Shown: piece by piece, positions 7,446-15,791 of the stretch
How positions within the stretch are numbered: position 1 is the first letter of the stretch
Layout: each line of letters starts with the position of its first letter
Assembly: GCA_000739535.1 (NCBI GenBank)
Contig: DF820463.1
Location: 254,194 to 318,193, forward strand
DNA from: Candidatus Vecturithrix granuli
GTDB lineage: Bacteria > Moduliflexota > Moduliflexia > Moduliflexales > Moduliflexaceae
Direction: 5' to 3'
Length of the DNA: 64,000 nt
The notes under the pieces: model-generated
What the model saw: the letters and a program-made list of their open reading frames with translations, nothing else
Databases searched by the model: none
What the model was told of the DNA's origin: nothing
Translations under genes and position numbers: made by a program

Positions 7446-8558
7446 CTACCAGGAAGGCTTTTTCACAGAGTTTCGCACGGCAATTGCCGGGTGGAGGATC
7501 ATTTGCTGGGGGGTGTTGCGGCCCTGATGCTCGATCTGGTCGCAGAGAATCTCGGCCGCCCATTTTCCGATTTGATATTTGGGATGGATCATCGTAGTCA
7601 GAGGAGTCTCCGCCAGCACCGCCAGGTCAGAATCATCAAACCCCATTACCGAAATATCGTCCGGAATTTTCAGTCCTGCTTCGCGAATGGCGGCATAGGC
7701 TTGTAAGGCGGTCTCGTCATTAAAAAAGAAGACCGCTGTGGGCCGGTCGGTTCCCAATGCAATTAATTCTTTCATAAGTAAATATCCATGATTCGCGTCA
7801 CGCCACTTGAGGGTGGTATTGGTTTTTGCCAGCCGGGGATCAAACTCGATTCGATTGGCGGCAAGGGCTTTCCTGTATCCTTGATAGCGCTGGATGCCAG
7901 GGACATGGGTATTGGGATAGACATACGCAATTCGCCGGTGCCCGGCTTCAATCAAATAGCTTGTCGCTCGAAATCCGCCTTCAACATCATCTAAGGAAAC
8001 ATAAGAGACCTCATGAGTAGCAAGAGCCCAATCCATGAAGACGACAGGGATCGTGAGGGCTTGTAGGAAGTGATAGGTTTTTGAATCTAAAAATTGCTGT
8101 GGACCGATAGACGGCTCAAACAGCAGTCCATCAATATTTTTTTCAAGCAGTTGTTCTAGACATGCGGGTTCCTTCTCCGGATCGGTATCTGAACTCCCCA
8201 GCACAATGTTGTAGCGCTTTTGATACACAATATCGTTAATACCCTGGATGATTTTCGGGTAAATATAGAAAGACAAGCCGGGCACAATAACGCCGATGAG
8301 ATAACTGCGGTTTTGATTCCCCCGGGTTTTTCCGGAAAAGAAACTGCCAAGTCCTTGTTTTTTATAAATAACCCCCTCATTCACTAATTCCGCTAAGGTC
8401 TGTCGGACAGTACTCCGGCTCACGTGAAATTGGACCATCAGCTCGCTTTCTGAAGGGATCTTCTGATCAGTTTGATAGTGTTCGTCTTTGAGATGACGTT
8501 TGACGATTTCTTTCAACTGGAGATATTTGGGGGTTGATTTCTCTGCATCAATTTTCAT
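7446..8558 (-). CDS. GntR-type DNA-binding / LacI-type ligand-binding transcriptional regulator (AraR-like)
   Basis: 370 residues. Residues 1-75 are a GntR winged helix (KIPSESELMVQFHVSRSTVRQTLAELVNEGVI is the recognition region). The rest is a periplasmic-binding-protein/LacI sugar-sensing domain (IGVIVPGLSFYIYP, IDGLLFEP, HRRIAYVYP, DDISVMGFDDSDLA). This fusion is the AraR architecture. It faces the GH5/ABC sugar operon across a 500-bp gap, so I infer that it represses that operon and is released by a sugar or oligosaccharide. A palindrome over the operon promoter is a plausible target. Confidence 0.88.
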   Translation of the reverse strand: MKIDAEKSTPKYLQLKEIVKRHLKDEHYQTDQKIPSESELMVQFHVSRSTVRQTLAELVNEGVIYKKQGLGSFFSGKTRGNQNRSYLIGVIVPGLSFYIYPKIIQGINDIVYQKRYNIVLGSSDTDPEKEPACLEQLLEKNIDGLLFEPSIGPQQFLDSKTYHFLQALTIPVVFMDWALATHEVSYVSLDDVEGGFRATSYLIEAGHRRIAYVYPNTHVPGIQRYQGYRKALAANRIEFDPRLAKTNTTLKWRDANHGYLLMKELIALGTDRPTAVFFFNDETALQAYAAIREAGLKIPDDISVMGFDDSDLAVLAETPLTTMIHPKYQIGKWAAEILCDQIEHQGRNTPQQMILHPAIAVRNSVKKPSW

Positions 8559-8579
8559 TGTTTCTCATCATGCTTTACG

Positions 8580-8685
8580 CACCCTCACCCCCGGCCTCTC
8601 TCTCAAAGGGCGAGGAGGGGAAGAGTACAAACGTCCTGGTCTTTACTCCCCTCGCCCTTTGAGAGAGAGGCCGGGGGTGAGGGTG
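8580..8685. repeat. long inverted repeat in the regulator-GH5 gap
   Basis: Arms 8580-8615 and 8650-8685 pair over 36 bp (CACCCTCACCCCCGGCCTCT onward), and a few flanking bases extend pairing with one bulge. It is GC-rich, unlike the AT-rich sequence around it, and looks like a dispersed palindromic element. The remainder of the 8559-9059 gap is AT-rich promoter DNA with no gene. Confidence 0.75.
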
Positions 8686-8981
8686 GCGTAAGCCTTGCTA
8701 TATTTATTCGTACAATACAATAAACATATATCGAACAAGTATTTTAAAGTCAAGAATTTTTTCTTTCTATCATTCTTTCCTTATAAAAATAATTCATCAT
8801 GATAGACCAATGAACATTGAAATCTGTAAGGATCTCGACAATATTAACTTTCTGCTCTTGCCGGGTTTATTACCTGGCTTCAAAAGAGCCTGGGTTACAA
8901 ATTCAGTCTTGAGCAGAAGGGTCACTCAGGCATACTTATTTTAATTTCACATTATCGAGTTAAAAGTCTTTCTTTTTTTAC

Positions 8982-9017
8982 TTGACACATCATCATATTA
9001 TCACTTATACGTACAAG
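8982..9017 (+). promoter_or_regulatory. sigma-70-type promoter with overlapping operator for the GH5/ABC operon
   Basis: TTGACA (8982-8987), a 17-base spacer and TTATAC (9005-9010) form a near-consensus promoter. The imperfect palindrome CTTATACGTACAAG (9004-9017), centred on ACGT, covers the -10 box. A related half-palindrome ATTCGTACAAT lies at 8706-8716. Both share CGTACAA, which resembles known AraR operators (family knowledge). Repression by the divergent regulator is inferred. Confidence 0.6.
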
Positions 9018-9059
9018 CAAACATAAGAACGCAGCATGAGCCGTTGAGAGGAATAAAAT

Positions 9060-10442
9060 ATGAAACAGCGTCCATTCTTAACAACACAAGGCACAAAACT
9101 TGTTGATCGCGATGGGAAAACTGTCATCCTGCGGGGGGTTGGGCTTGGCGGCTGGATGAATATGGAAAATTTTATTACAGGGTATCCGGCTAATGAAACC
9201 GCCCAACGCCAGGTGATCCATGAGGTGCTCGGAGAGCAAAAATACGATCTCTTTTTTGAGCAATTTCTGGAAAACTTTTTCACCGAGGATGATGCCAAGT
9301 TTCTTCAATCTTTGGGGCTAAATCTCTTGCGCCTTCCTGTCAACTATCACCATTTTGAAGATGACATGGAACCCTTCGTAATCAAAGAATCCGGATTTAC
9401 ACATTTAGATCGGGTTATTGATCTCTGTGCGCAACACGAGATTTATACCATCATCGATCTTCATGCTGTGCCAGGGTATCAAAATCAGGCCTGGCATTCA
9501 GACAATCCCACCCATAAAGCCCTTTTTTGGGAACACAAGCATTTCCAGGACAGAACGGTGAAACTCTGGGAAACCTTTGCTCGCCATTATAAGGACAATC
9601 CGTGGGTGGCCGGGTATAATCCGATTAATGAACCGGCAGATCCCACAGAACGCCGGATCATGCCGGTGTATGACCGGATTGTTGCAGCGATTCGAGCGAT
9701 TGATCGGGATCATATTATCTTCCTGGAAGGAAACTGCTATTCCAGAGATTTTCACATGTTTGGCGAACCGCTGCCGAACATTGTGTACACCAATCACGAT
9801 TATGCATTGCCCGGATTTATTGATGGAGGCCCGTATCCGGGATATTCCAGAGGAATTTATGTTGATCGGGATGTGCTTGAAGCGACCTTCTTAAAACGCA
9901 GCCAGTACATGCTTGATCACAATGTCCCGATCTGGGTAGGCGAATTTGGGCCGGTTTACACAGGAGAGCCTGACGCTGATGCCATGCGTTACCAGGTGTT
10001 GCAGGATCAGCTTGAGATTTATGCGAAATATGAAGTGAATTGGGCGCTCTGGACCTATAAAGACATTGGGTTGCAAGGGATCGCATACACAAACCCTGAG
10101 AGTGCGTGGATCAAGCGTATCCAGCCGATGCTCAAGAAAAAAGCTCGTCTCGGTGTTGACGCCTGGGGCGGACTTGACAAAGACATTCGGCACATTATGG
10201 AACCGTTGGAACGGCTGTTTGCCCAAGAATTTCCTGATTATGATCCATTTCCCTTTGGAGTACAACGGCAAATCAATCTTCTTGTCAGGCATATTCTGCT
10301 ATCAGAACCGCTATTGAAGGAATTTGGAGAATGTTTCAGAGGGATGAGCGACACCGATATTCACGAAATGATGGAATCGTTCCTTTTTAACCAGTGCGTG
10401 ATTCGTCAACCACTGGTGGATATGCTGCGGAATTTTGCATGA
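9060..10442 (+). CDS. GH5-family glycoside hydrolase (cytoplasmic)
   Basis: 460 residues, no signal peptide. A (beta/alpha)8 hydrolase of the cellulase/GH5 type: LRGVGLGGWMNMENF near the start, LRLPVNYHHF, then YNPINEP with acid/base Glu191 and WVGEFGP with nucleophile Glu295. The last 100 residues are an extra helical segment. GH5 enzymes cleave beta-glucans, mannans or related glycosides with retention. Lack of a leader, and position ahead of an ABC importer, suggest it splits imported oligosaccharides inside the cell. The exact linkage cannot be read from sequence. Confidence 0.85.
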   Translation: MKQRPFLTTQGTKLVDRDGKTVILRGVGLGGWMNMENFITGYPANETAQRQVIHEVLGEQKYDLFFEQFLENFFTEDDAKFLQSLGLNLLRLPVNYHHFEDDMEPFVIKESGFTHLDRVIDLCAQHEIYTIIDLHAVPGYQNQAWHSDNPTHKALFWEHKHFQDRTVKLWETFARHYKDNPWVAGYNPINEPADPTERRIMPVYDRIVAAIRAIDRDHIIFLEGNCYSRDFHMFGEPLPNIVYTNHDYALPGFIDGGPYPGYSRGIYVDRDVLEATFLKRSQYMLDHNVPIWVGEFGPVYTGEPDADAMRYQVLQDQLEIYAKYEVNWALWTYKDIGLQGIAYTNPESAWIKRIQPMLKKKARLGVDAWGGLDKDIRHIMEPLERLFAQEFPDYDPFPFGVQRQINLLVRHILLSEPLLKEFGECFRGMSDTDIHEMMESFLFNQCVIRQPLVDMLRNFA

Positions 10443-10636
10443 ATACAATCTGGGATCATGCAATAAAAGTCTTTATTTGAAGGAGTCGTCATGATCTGGC
10501 GACTATCCGGCTTGATGGAACTATATGGATTTCATATCATCAGAAAGAAAATATCCTTGCTTATGAGGAATCCTTGTAGTTTCAAAGGAGTTGCCATGAG
10601 TTTCGGCTCACCCGGCACAATGAACATCAGATGTAC

Positions 10637-10690
10637 CGCGAAACTCCAGTTTCGCGGCTGTCAACGAATACGCGAAACTGGAGTTTCGCG
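10637..10690. repeat. double palindrome between GH5 and binding-protein genes
   Basis: Two 20-bp near-palindromes, CGCGAAACTCCAGTTTCGCG (10637-10656) and its complement (10671-10690), are separated by 14 bp, so the pair can also fold as one long hairpin. The gap 10443-10840 otherwise contains no convincing gene. It may act on mRNA stability between the two genes. Confidence 0.7.
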
Positions 10691-10840
10691 CTACATTTTC
10701 AAAGGAGGTGATGAACAGGGGAGAATATGGCGATGCGGAGAGTGTGAATGCAGTAACCACATCGCGTAAACTTGTGGAGTCGATACATAGAATTTAATAC
10801 ATTGTTAACACTTCTATGACAGGAAAAAGGAGAACAGATT

Positions 10841-12118
10841 ATGAAAAAGTTTATCGGTATTTTTCTCTGTGTGACTTTTCTGATGGCTATAGGCAGTCAG
10901 ATGACAGCCGCAAAAGAAAAACTGGTCATGTGGGATGTAATGACCTCCAATGTTGTCAAGGATTTGCTTGATGAGACGGCGGCACAGTTCAACAAGGACA
11001 ATCCTGATTTTGAACTCGAAGTGGTGCATATTCAGAATGATCCCTATAAAACAAAATTGAAAGTCGCGATGGGTGGGGGAACTCCGCCTGATATTTTCCA
11101 CAACTGGGGCGGCGGACCGCTCAAAGAATATATTGATTCCGGGATGGTGGCTACGATTGATGAGATTAAAGAGGATCTGCTGAAAACCTATATTCCGGCG
11201 GCCTTCGATCCGGCTACCTTTGACGGAAAAACCTATGGTGCCCCCTATACTGGCTTAACGGGGGTGTACTTTTTTTACAGAAAAGACATCTTTGCCAAAT
11301 ACAACCTGACTCCTCCGAAAACCTGGGAAGAATTGCTTGAAGTCGGGGAAACCCTCAAGAAAAACGGCATCATTCCGATTACTCTCGGAAACAAGACCAA
11401 ATGGCCCGGCTCTTTCTACTACATGTATGTGGCTGACAGAGTAGGCGGCGCGGATATGTTCTTGAACGCTCTGTATCGGAAAGAAGGGGGAACATTTGAG
11501 GATCCGGCGTATGTAAAAGCCGGGGAACTGGTGCAAGAATTGGTGAAACGCGACTTCTTCCCCAAAGGGTTCAATGGGATGGAAGAAGATGTAGGGCAAT
11601 CGCGTGCATTGATCTACACTGGCAAAGCCGCAATGTTTCTGATGGGAAACTGGTTTATTGGCGCTGCAAACAAAGAGGCTCCGGAAGTACTCGAAAACAT
11701 TGACTTCTTCACATTTCCGGCAATCGAAGGTGGAAAAGGCGATCCCACAAACCTGATCGGCAGTCCGGGACAGAACTATTTCTCGATCGCCAGTACCTCC
11801 AAAAACAAAGAGATGGCGCTGAAGTTTCTGAAAGACTACATCATGAGCCCATCCTATATCAAGTTTCTCGTGGACAAGGCCGGCTATGTTCCTCCGGTGA
11901 AAAACGCTTCCTCGTATGTAGAGGATCCGATGATGAAGAAAATTGCTGAGACCTTCGAGGCTGCCGGGCATGTCCAGGTCTATTATGACCAATTTATGTC
12001 TCCGGCAATGGGGGAGAAACACAAGGATCTCGTGCAATCGCTTTTTGCTCTGACCATCACGCCTGAAGAGATGGCAAAAGGCCACGAAGATGCGATTCTT
12101 GAGGAACTGAAACAATAA
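10841..12118 (+). CDS. ABC sugar transporter, extracellular solute-binding protein (family 1)
   Basis: 425 residues with a Sec signal peptide (Lys-Lys, hydrophobic core, cut expected near MTAA-KEK, no lipobox). Mature domain features of family 1 binding proteins: EKLVMWDVMTS at the start, KLKVAMGGGTPPDIFHNWGGG, GAPYTGLTGVYFFYRKDIF, PKTWEELLE and GKAAMFLMGNWFI. It delivers a sugar or oligosaccharide to the two permeases downstream. A GGAG-like ribosome site precedes the ATG. A hairpin with a T-run just after the gene probably sets a high binding-protein to permease ratio. Confidence 0.93.
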   Translation: MKKFIGIFLCVTFLMAIGSQMTAAKEKLVMWDVMTSNVVKDLLDETAAQFNKDNPDFELEVVHIQNDPYKTKLKVAMGGGTPPDIFHNWGGGPLKEYIDSGMVATIDEIKEDLLKTYIPAAFDPATFDGKTYGAPYTGLTGVYFFYRKDIFAKYNLTPPKTWEELLEVGETLKKNGIIPITLGNKTKWPGSFYYMYVADRVGGADMFLNALYRKEGGTFEDPAYVKAGELVQELVKRDFFPKGFNGMEEDVGQSRALIYTGKAAMFLMGNWFIGAANKEAPEVLENIDFFTFPAIEGGKGDPTNLIGSPGQNYFSIASTSKNKEMALKFLKDYIMSPSYIKFLVDKAGYVPPVKNASSYVEDPMMKKIAETFEAAGHVQVYYDQFMSPAMGEKHKDLVQSLFALTITPEEMAKGHEDAILEELKQ

Positions 12119-12134
12119 TACGATTGTACCTCTT

Positions 12135-12172
12135 AAACCTGAAAGGTCATTGCAGACCTTTCAGGTTTTTTT
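12135..12172 (+). terminator. hairpin with T-run between binding protein and permease genes
   Basis: AAACCTGAAAGGTC (12135-12148) pairs with 12155-12168 around a 6-base loop and runs into seven T. It may stop part of the transcription so that the permeases are made at lower levels. Confidence 0.8.
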
Positions 12173-12195
12173 GACCGGAAAAAGGATGCGATCCA

Positions 12196-13083
12196 ATGAA
12201 GAAAAAGCATGATTTCCTGGTTGCGCTGCTCTTTATTCTTCCAGCATTAGCAATTTATCTCTTTTATTTTATTTTCCCTATTCCGGCATCGGCCTATTAT
12301 AGCTTTTTCCAATGGAATGGAATCTCCCCGACGAAGAAATTTTTAGGATTTGGAAACTGGGTGGCCTTGTTTAATGATCCGGCTTTCTGGAAAGCTCTGA
12401 CCAATAATATCATTCTGGTCATTGCTTCTATTCTCATCCAACTGCCTATTGGGCTGATCCTCGGAGTCTTTGTATCATCGAAACTGAAAGGGACGAAATT
12501 CTTAAAACTGATCTACTTTCTGCCTATGTTGCTTTCGGCTGTCGCCATCGGCCTCACCTGGAATTTCATCTATGAACCCACGTTCGGACTTTTTAATGCA
12601 TTTCTGAATGTCATTGGCTTAGGGCGATTTGCGACCGGTTGGCTGGGGGAAGAAAAATTTGCCCTGTGGGCGGTCATTATCGCGATTTGCTGGCAATATA
12701 TCCCATATTATATGGTCTTATTCGCTGCGGCCTTAGCAGGCATTCCGCAAGAACTCTACGAAGCGGCTTACATTGATGGGGCTTCAAAGGGTCAGGGATT
12801 TTTAACGATTACCCTCCCTCTGTTGAAAAATACCATTCGTATTGCATGCGTTCTCTCGCTGACAGGATCGCTGAAATATTTCGCGCTGATTTTCGTCATG
12901 ACAGGAGGCGGGCCGAATCATGCGAGCGAGTTATTGGCAACCTACATGTTTAAACAGGCGTTCACGTCGTTCAGGATGGGGTACGGAAGCGCCATTGCCG
13001 TGTTTATGTTCATGATTTCTTTTGTGTTAACCGTCTTTATTCTCAGAAAAGGAAAACGACAAGAAGAAATCGTGTATGGGTAA
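12196..13083 (+). CDS. ABC sugar transporter permease, MalF/UgpA type
   Basis: 295 residues with six predicted membrane helices. The EAA loop reads EAAYIDGASKGQGFLTITLPLL near residue 195, the coupling site for the ATPase. It follows the binding-protein gene, separated by the hairpin, and its end overlaps the earliest start of the next permease. No ATP-binding subunit is encoded in this cluster, so a shared MsmK/UgpC-type ATPase elsewhere is inferred. Confidence 0.93.
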   Translation: MKKKHDFLVALLFILPALAIYLFYFIFPIPASAYYSFFQWNGISPTKKFLGFGNWVALFNDPAFWKALTNNIILVIASILIQLPIGLILGVFVSSKLKGTKFLKLIYFLPMLLSAVAIGLTWNFIYEPTFGLFNAFLNVIGLGRFATGWLGEEKFALWAVIIAICWQYIPYYMVLFAAALAGIPQELYEAAYIDGASKGQGFLTITLPLLKNTIRIACVLSLTGSLKYFALIFVMTGGGPNHASELLATYMFKQAFTSFRMGYGSAIAVFMFMISFVLTVFILRKGKRQEEIVYG

Positions 13084-13954
13084 TTTCCAAAGAGGAACAA
13101 TAGCATTTATGAATAACAAGCCTTCACAGCTCAAAAACGTTCTTACAAAAGGTGGAATTTATGCACTTGCCTTCCTATGGCTGTTGATTACGATCTACCC
13201 ATTGGTATTTTTGATCCAGAATTCCTTTAAGCAGTCCATGGAATTCTTTATGTCCTCTGTCTGGTCTCTCCCACAGAAATTTTCGATGGTAAATTATCAA
13301 CGCATCTGGGAAAATCAATTTTACAGATTTTTCTTGAATTCTGCCATGGTGACCAGTGGGTCGTTGTTGATTATTCTTATTGTTGGCAGTGCTGCGGCTT
13401 TTGGGCTTGCGCGCATACGGTTCCGTTTCCGGAATCTGTTCTATTTTCTTTTCATCGGCGGTTTAACCATTCCGGTCCATATCACGCTCATCCCGATCTA
13501 TACGCTCACCCGCAGCATTGGCCTGTACGATTCCCTTTGGGCATTGCTCGGCCCTTATGTGGCTGCAAACCTGCCTGTAACGGTGTTTATTCTGGTCGCT
13601 TTTATGGAAGAGATCCCCTTGAGTTTAGAAGAAGCCGGCTATATAGATGGCGCAACACGCTGGCAAATATACTGGCATATTGTGCTCCCTATTTCCAGAC
13701 CGGCGATGACCGCCGTAGGCATCTTCAATTCGGTTGTACTCTGGAATGAATTTATCTTTGCCCTGGTGCTCATCAATGCTGAATCGAAACGGCCTTTGAC
13801 TCTGGGCTTATGGAACTTTCAGGGGCAATTTGCCACTGATATCCCCGCCATGATGGCAGCTCTCTTTCTATCCATGCTGCCATTGCTTATTTTCTATGCC
13901 ATTGTCCGGGAGCGTTTGATAGAAGGATTGACAGCCGGAGCGATCAAAGGCTGA
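13076..13954 (+). CDS. ABC sugar transporter permease, MalG/UgpE type
   Basis: Up to 292 residues. The EAA motif EEAGYIDGATRWQIYWHIVLPISRP-type loop is near residue 190, with six membrane helices around it. Two starts are possible: ATG at 13076, overlapping the previous stop, or ATG at 13109 (MNNKPSQ), which has AGAGGA upstream but with a long spacing. The second gives a more usual N-terminus. Last gene of the sugar operon. Confidence 0.92.
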   Translation: MGNFQRGTIAFMNNKPSQLKNVLTKGGIYALAFLWLLITIYPLVFLIQNSFKQSMEFFMSSVWSLPQKFSMVNYQRIWENQFYRFFLNSAMVTSGSLLIILIVGSAAAFGLARIRFRFRNLFYFLFIGGLTIPVHITLIPIYTLTRSIGLYDSLWALLGPYVAANLPVTVFILVAFMEEIPLSLEEAGYIDGATRWQIYWHIVLPISRPAMTAVGIFNSVVLWNEFIFALVLINAESKRPLTLGLWNFQGQFATDIPAMMAALFLSMLPLLIFYAIVRERLIEGLTAGAIKG

Positions 13955-14228
13955 GGATTGGAAAAGTTTTCATGCTGACATACACATGTTCCTTCCAGGT
14001 CCTGACGTTTTAGGCCGAGACGGCGAGGGTGGTCTGAAGAGGATGCCACCATCACAGACATGTTTGTTCGAAACGCTCCATCGTCTGAGCCGCTGGGCTT
14101 CGCGGGACAGCGAGGCGCAGCCCCATGCGTTTGTGCGGGGAACGTCCCCCACTCCAGTCATTATCCAGAGCCTCTGACGCCACAATGTGTCAAAATACAC
14201 TGCGTAAGCTTTTACACCGCCAATACGA
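13955..14228. other. intergenic, no gene recognised
   Basis: This GC-richer stretch lies between two converging genes. Short frames exist on both strands, but none has a recognisable motif, ribosome site or neighbour-like codon use. No clear terminator hairpin was found either. Confidence 0.4.
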
Positions 14229-14639
14229 TCACCGGGATGAGACCAGTTCTTTCGTGATTGCCGTCAGATTCATGGTCAGCAGCACGCCGGGCTTGGGAAG
14301 CTCATTGACGCCAATCACGGTTCGCGCGGGACGGTGATCGCCCATCTTCTCGACATAGACCTGATTCATACGCTCAAAATCTTGCATATCTTTGAGAAAG
14401 ACATTGACATGGATGACGTGATTCAAATCAGACCCCACAGATTCAAGCATGACTTTGAACGATTCCAGAATTTGCGCTGTCTGGGAGTGCACGTCCGGGC
14501 CAGCAAGCTTACCCGTGGCGGGATTGACGCCGGCTGTGCCGCCAATACTAATGAATTGACCCACCTTCGCAATATGATTGTATGGGCCAATAGGTTGAGG
14601 AGTGTTGGGTGGTGTGGAAGTTTCTACTCTCGATGACAT
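14229..14639 (-). CDS. ridA: RidA/YjgF family enamine/imine deaminase
   Basis: 136 residues. IGPYNHIAKVGQFISIGGTAGVNP at the N-terminal third, NVFLKDMQDFERMN, then HRPARTVIGVNELPKPGVLLTM with the conserved Arg of the substrate pocket. RidA proteins hydrolyse reactive 2-aminoacrylate and related enamines released by PLP enzymes. It is a lone gene; the gap on its 5' side is 14640-15045. Some paralogues (Rid2-7) lack this activity, so the in vivo role is less certain than the family. Confidence 0.88.
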   Translation of the reverse strand: MSSRVETSTPPNTPQPIGPYNHIAKVGQFISIGGTAGVNPATGKLAGPDVHSQTAQILESFKVMLESVGSDLNHVIHVNVFLKDMQDFERMNQVYVEKMGDHRPARTVIGVNELPKPGVLLTMNLTAITKELVSSR

Positions 14640-14948
14640 ATTTCCTCCCTATCAGATACTTTCTTGTACATAGCCGCGTTTGGCGGACTAACAGGTGATT
14701 ATCTTGATCTGGTGATCATCCTACTGAGGGTGATTATCAGAAAGACCATACAACAAACTCACAGCTGTCACCATGAGAATGGATGTCCTACTCCAAAGAC
14801 GTTATTGTGTCAACATTTTTCCAGGAGGTTCTGTTCACCGGAATATAAAATTTGCGAAATTTGTTCTATTGTATGATCACAATCAGTCCTTCGTTTTTGT
14901 CGCTTGAGAGGAATTCTCCAATACAATCTAACCGGCTTCGAATTTCTA

Positions 14949-14977
14949 TTGACAATCCTTTGCTATACCTGCATGAT
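14949..14977 (+). promoter_or_regulatory. candidate promoter of the transglutaminase-like gene
   Basis: TTGACA (14949-14954), 17 bases, CATGAT (14972-14977). It lies about 70 bp before the start codon in the AT-rich 14640-15045 gap, which otherwise shows no gene. Confidence 0.45.
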
Positions 14978-15045
14978 TTATTCAAGTCAGGTTGCCGTAA
15001 TTTATGACACAATGTTGAAAAGATCGAACATTGGAGAATCTGCTA

Positions 15046-15699
15046 ATGAAAAAAACATTTTCGAATAACATGCCACAGCCATGGACTCCCGAAGAATTTG
15101 CCGTATTTGAACATTTTGTCACCCCTGGGGATATTCAGGCGTTTTTAGACGACATCCCTTATAGCGATGACCCGATTTACCGTTCCCCTCGCAGCGTACT
15201 GCGCGACCGAAAAGCGCATTGCTTTGACGGCGCATTGTTTGCCGCCGCCGCTCTGCGTTTGCTTGGGTATACACCGCGCGTGTGTGAGATAAAAGCGGTG
15301 CGGGATGATGTGCATCTGCTATCGCTATTTACCATTGACGGCCATTTTGGCGCCATCGCCAAGTCAAATTTTTCCGGCCTGCGTTTTCGAGAGCCGGTGT
15401 TTCGGAATCTGCGCGAATTAGTGTTGTCATATTTTGAAGATTATTACAATGTGGATGGCGAAAAAACGATGCGGGGTTATACGATTCCATTGGACCTCAG
15501 CCGCTATGATTCCCTGCACTGGATGACAGAGGATGCAGGACTTGACGTGATTGCAGAGAAATTGGATCAGATTCGCAGCATCTCCCTTCTGACCCCTGTC
15601 ATGGAAGCCAGATTACATCGCATGGATCAGCGAAGCTATCAGGCCGGATTACTGGGCGTAAATGAAGCCGGACTCTATCGGCCTGAAGAGCATCATTAA
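15046..15699 (+). CDS. transglutaminase-like protein of unknown role
   Basis: 217 residues from the ATG at 15046, chosen because GGAG at 15033-15036 sits nine bases before it; the in-frame TTG at 15031 lies upstream of that site. The core RKAHCFDGALFAAAALRLLGY matches the Cys-bearing helix of transglutaminase/papain-like folds, and conserved-looking His residues follow in DDVHLLSLF and GHFGAIAKSN. No signal peptide. I infer a cytoplasmic thiol enzyme or a binding protein of that fold; substrate unknown. It is followed by a terminator and then a hybrid kinase. Confidence 0.55.
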   Translation: MKKTFSNNMPQPWTPEEFAVFEHFVTPGDIQAFLDDIPYSDDPIYRSPRSVLRDRKAHCFDGALFAAAALRLLGYTPRVCEIKAVRDDVHLLSLFTIDGHFGAIAKSNFSGLRFREPVFRNLRELVLSYFEDYYNVDGEKTMRGYTIPLDLSRYDSLHWMTEDAGLDVIAEKLDQIRSISLLTPVMEARLHRMDQRSYQAGLLGVNEAGLYRPEEHH

Positions 15700-15733
15700 C
15701 TCCGTATTGGCTCAAAAGTTTTCAGGTATTTAA

Positions 15734-15766
15734 AAACCAGATTTCTTCGAAGAAACCTGGTTTTTT
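15734..15766 (+). terminator. hairpin terminator, AAACCAG/CTGGTTT type
   Basis: A stem of AAACCAG, one mismatch and TTTCTTCGAAGAAA, ends in TTTTTT. Similar hairpins lie at 29329-29361 and 58745-58779. Confidence 0.85.
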
Positions 15767-15791
15767 GTCCTGGCAGGGAACAGGTGTCAAC

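Noticed and set aside
10491..10769. 92-codon frame between the GH5 and binding-protein genes
   Set aside because: It runs through a palindromic repeat, has no motif and unusual composition; treated as non-coding.
11255..12115. 286-codon minus-strand frame
   Set aside because: Antisense to the solute-binding protein, which has a clear signal peptide and family motifs.
13970..14200. Short frames on both strands after the permease
   Set aside because: No motif, no ribosome site, codon use unlike neighbours.
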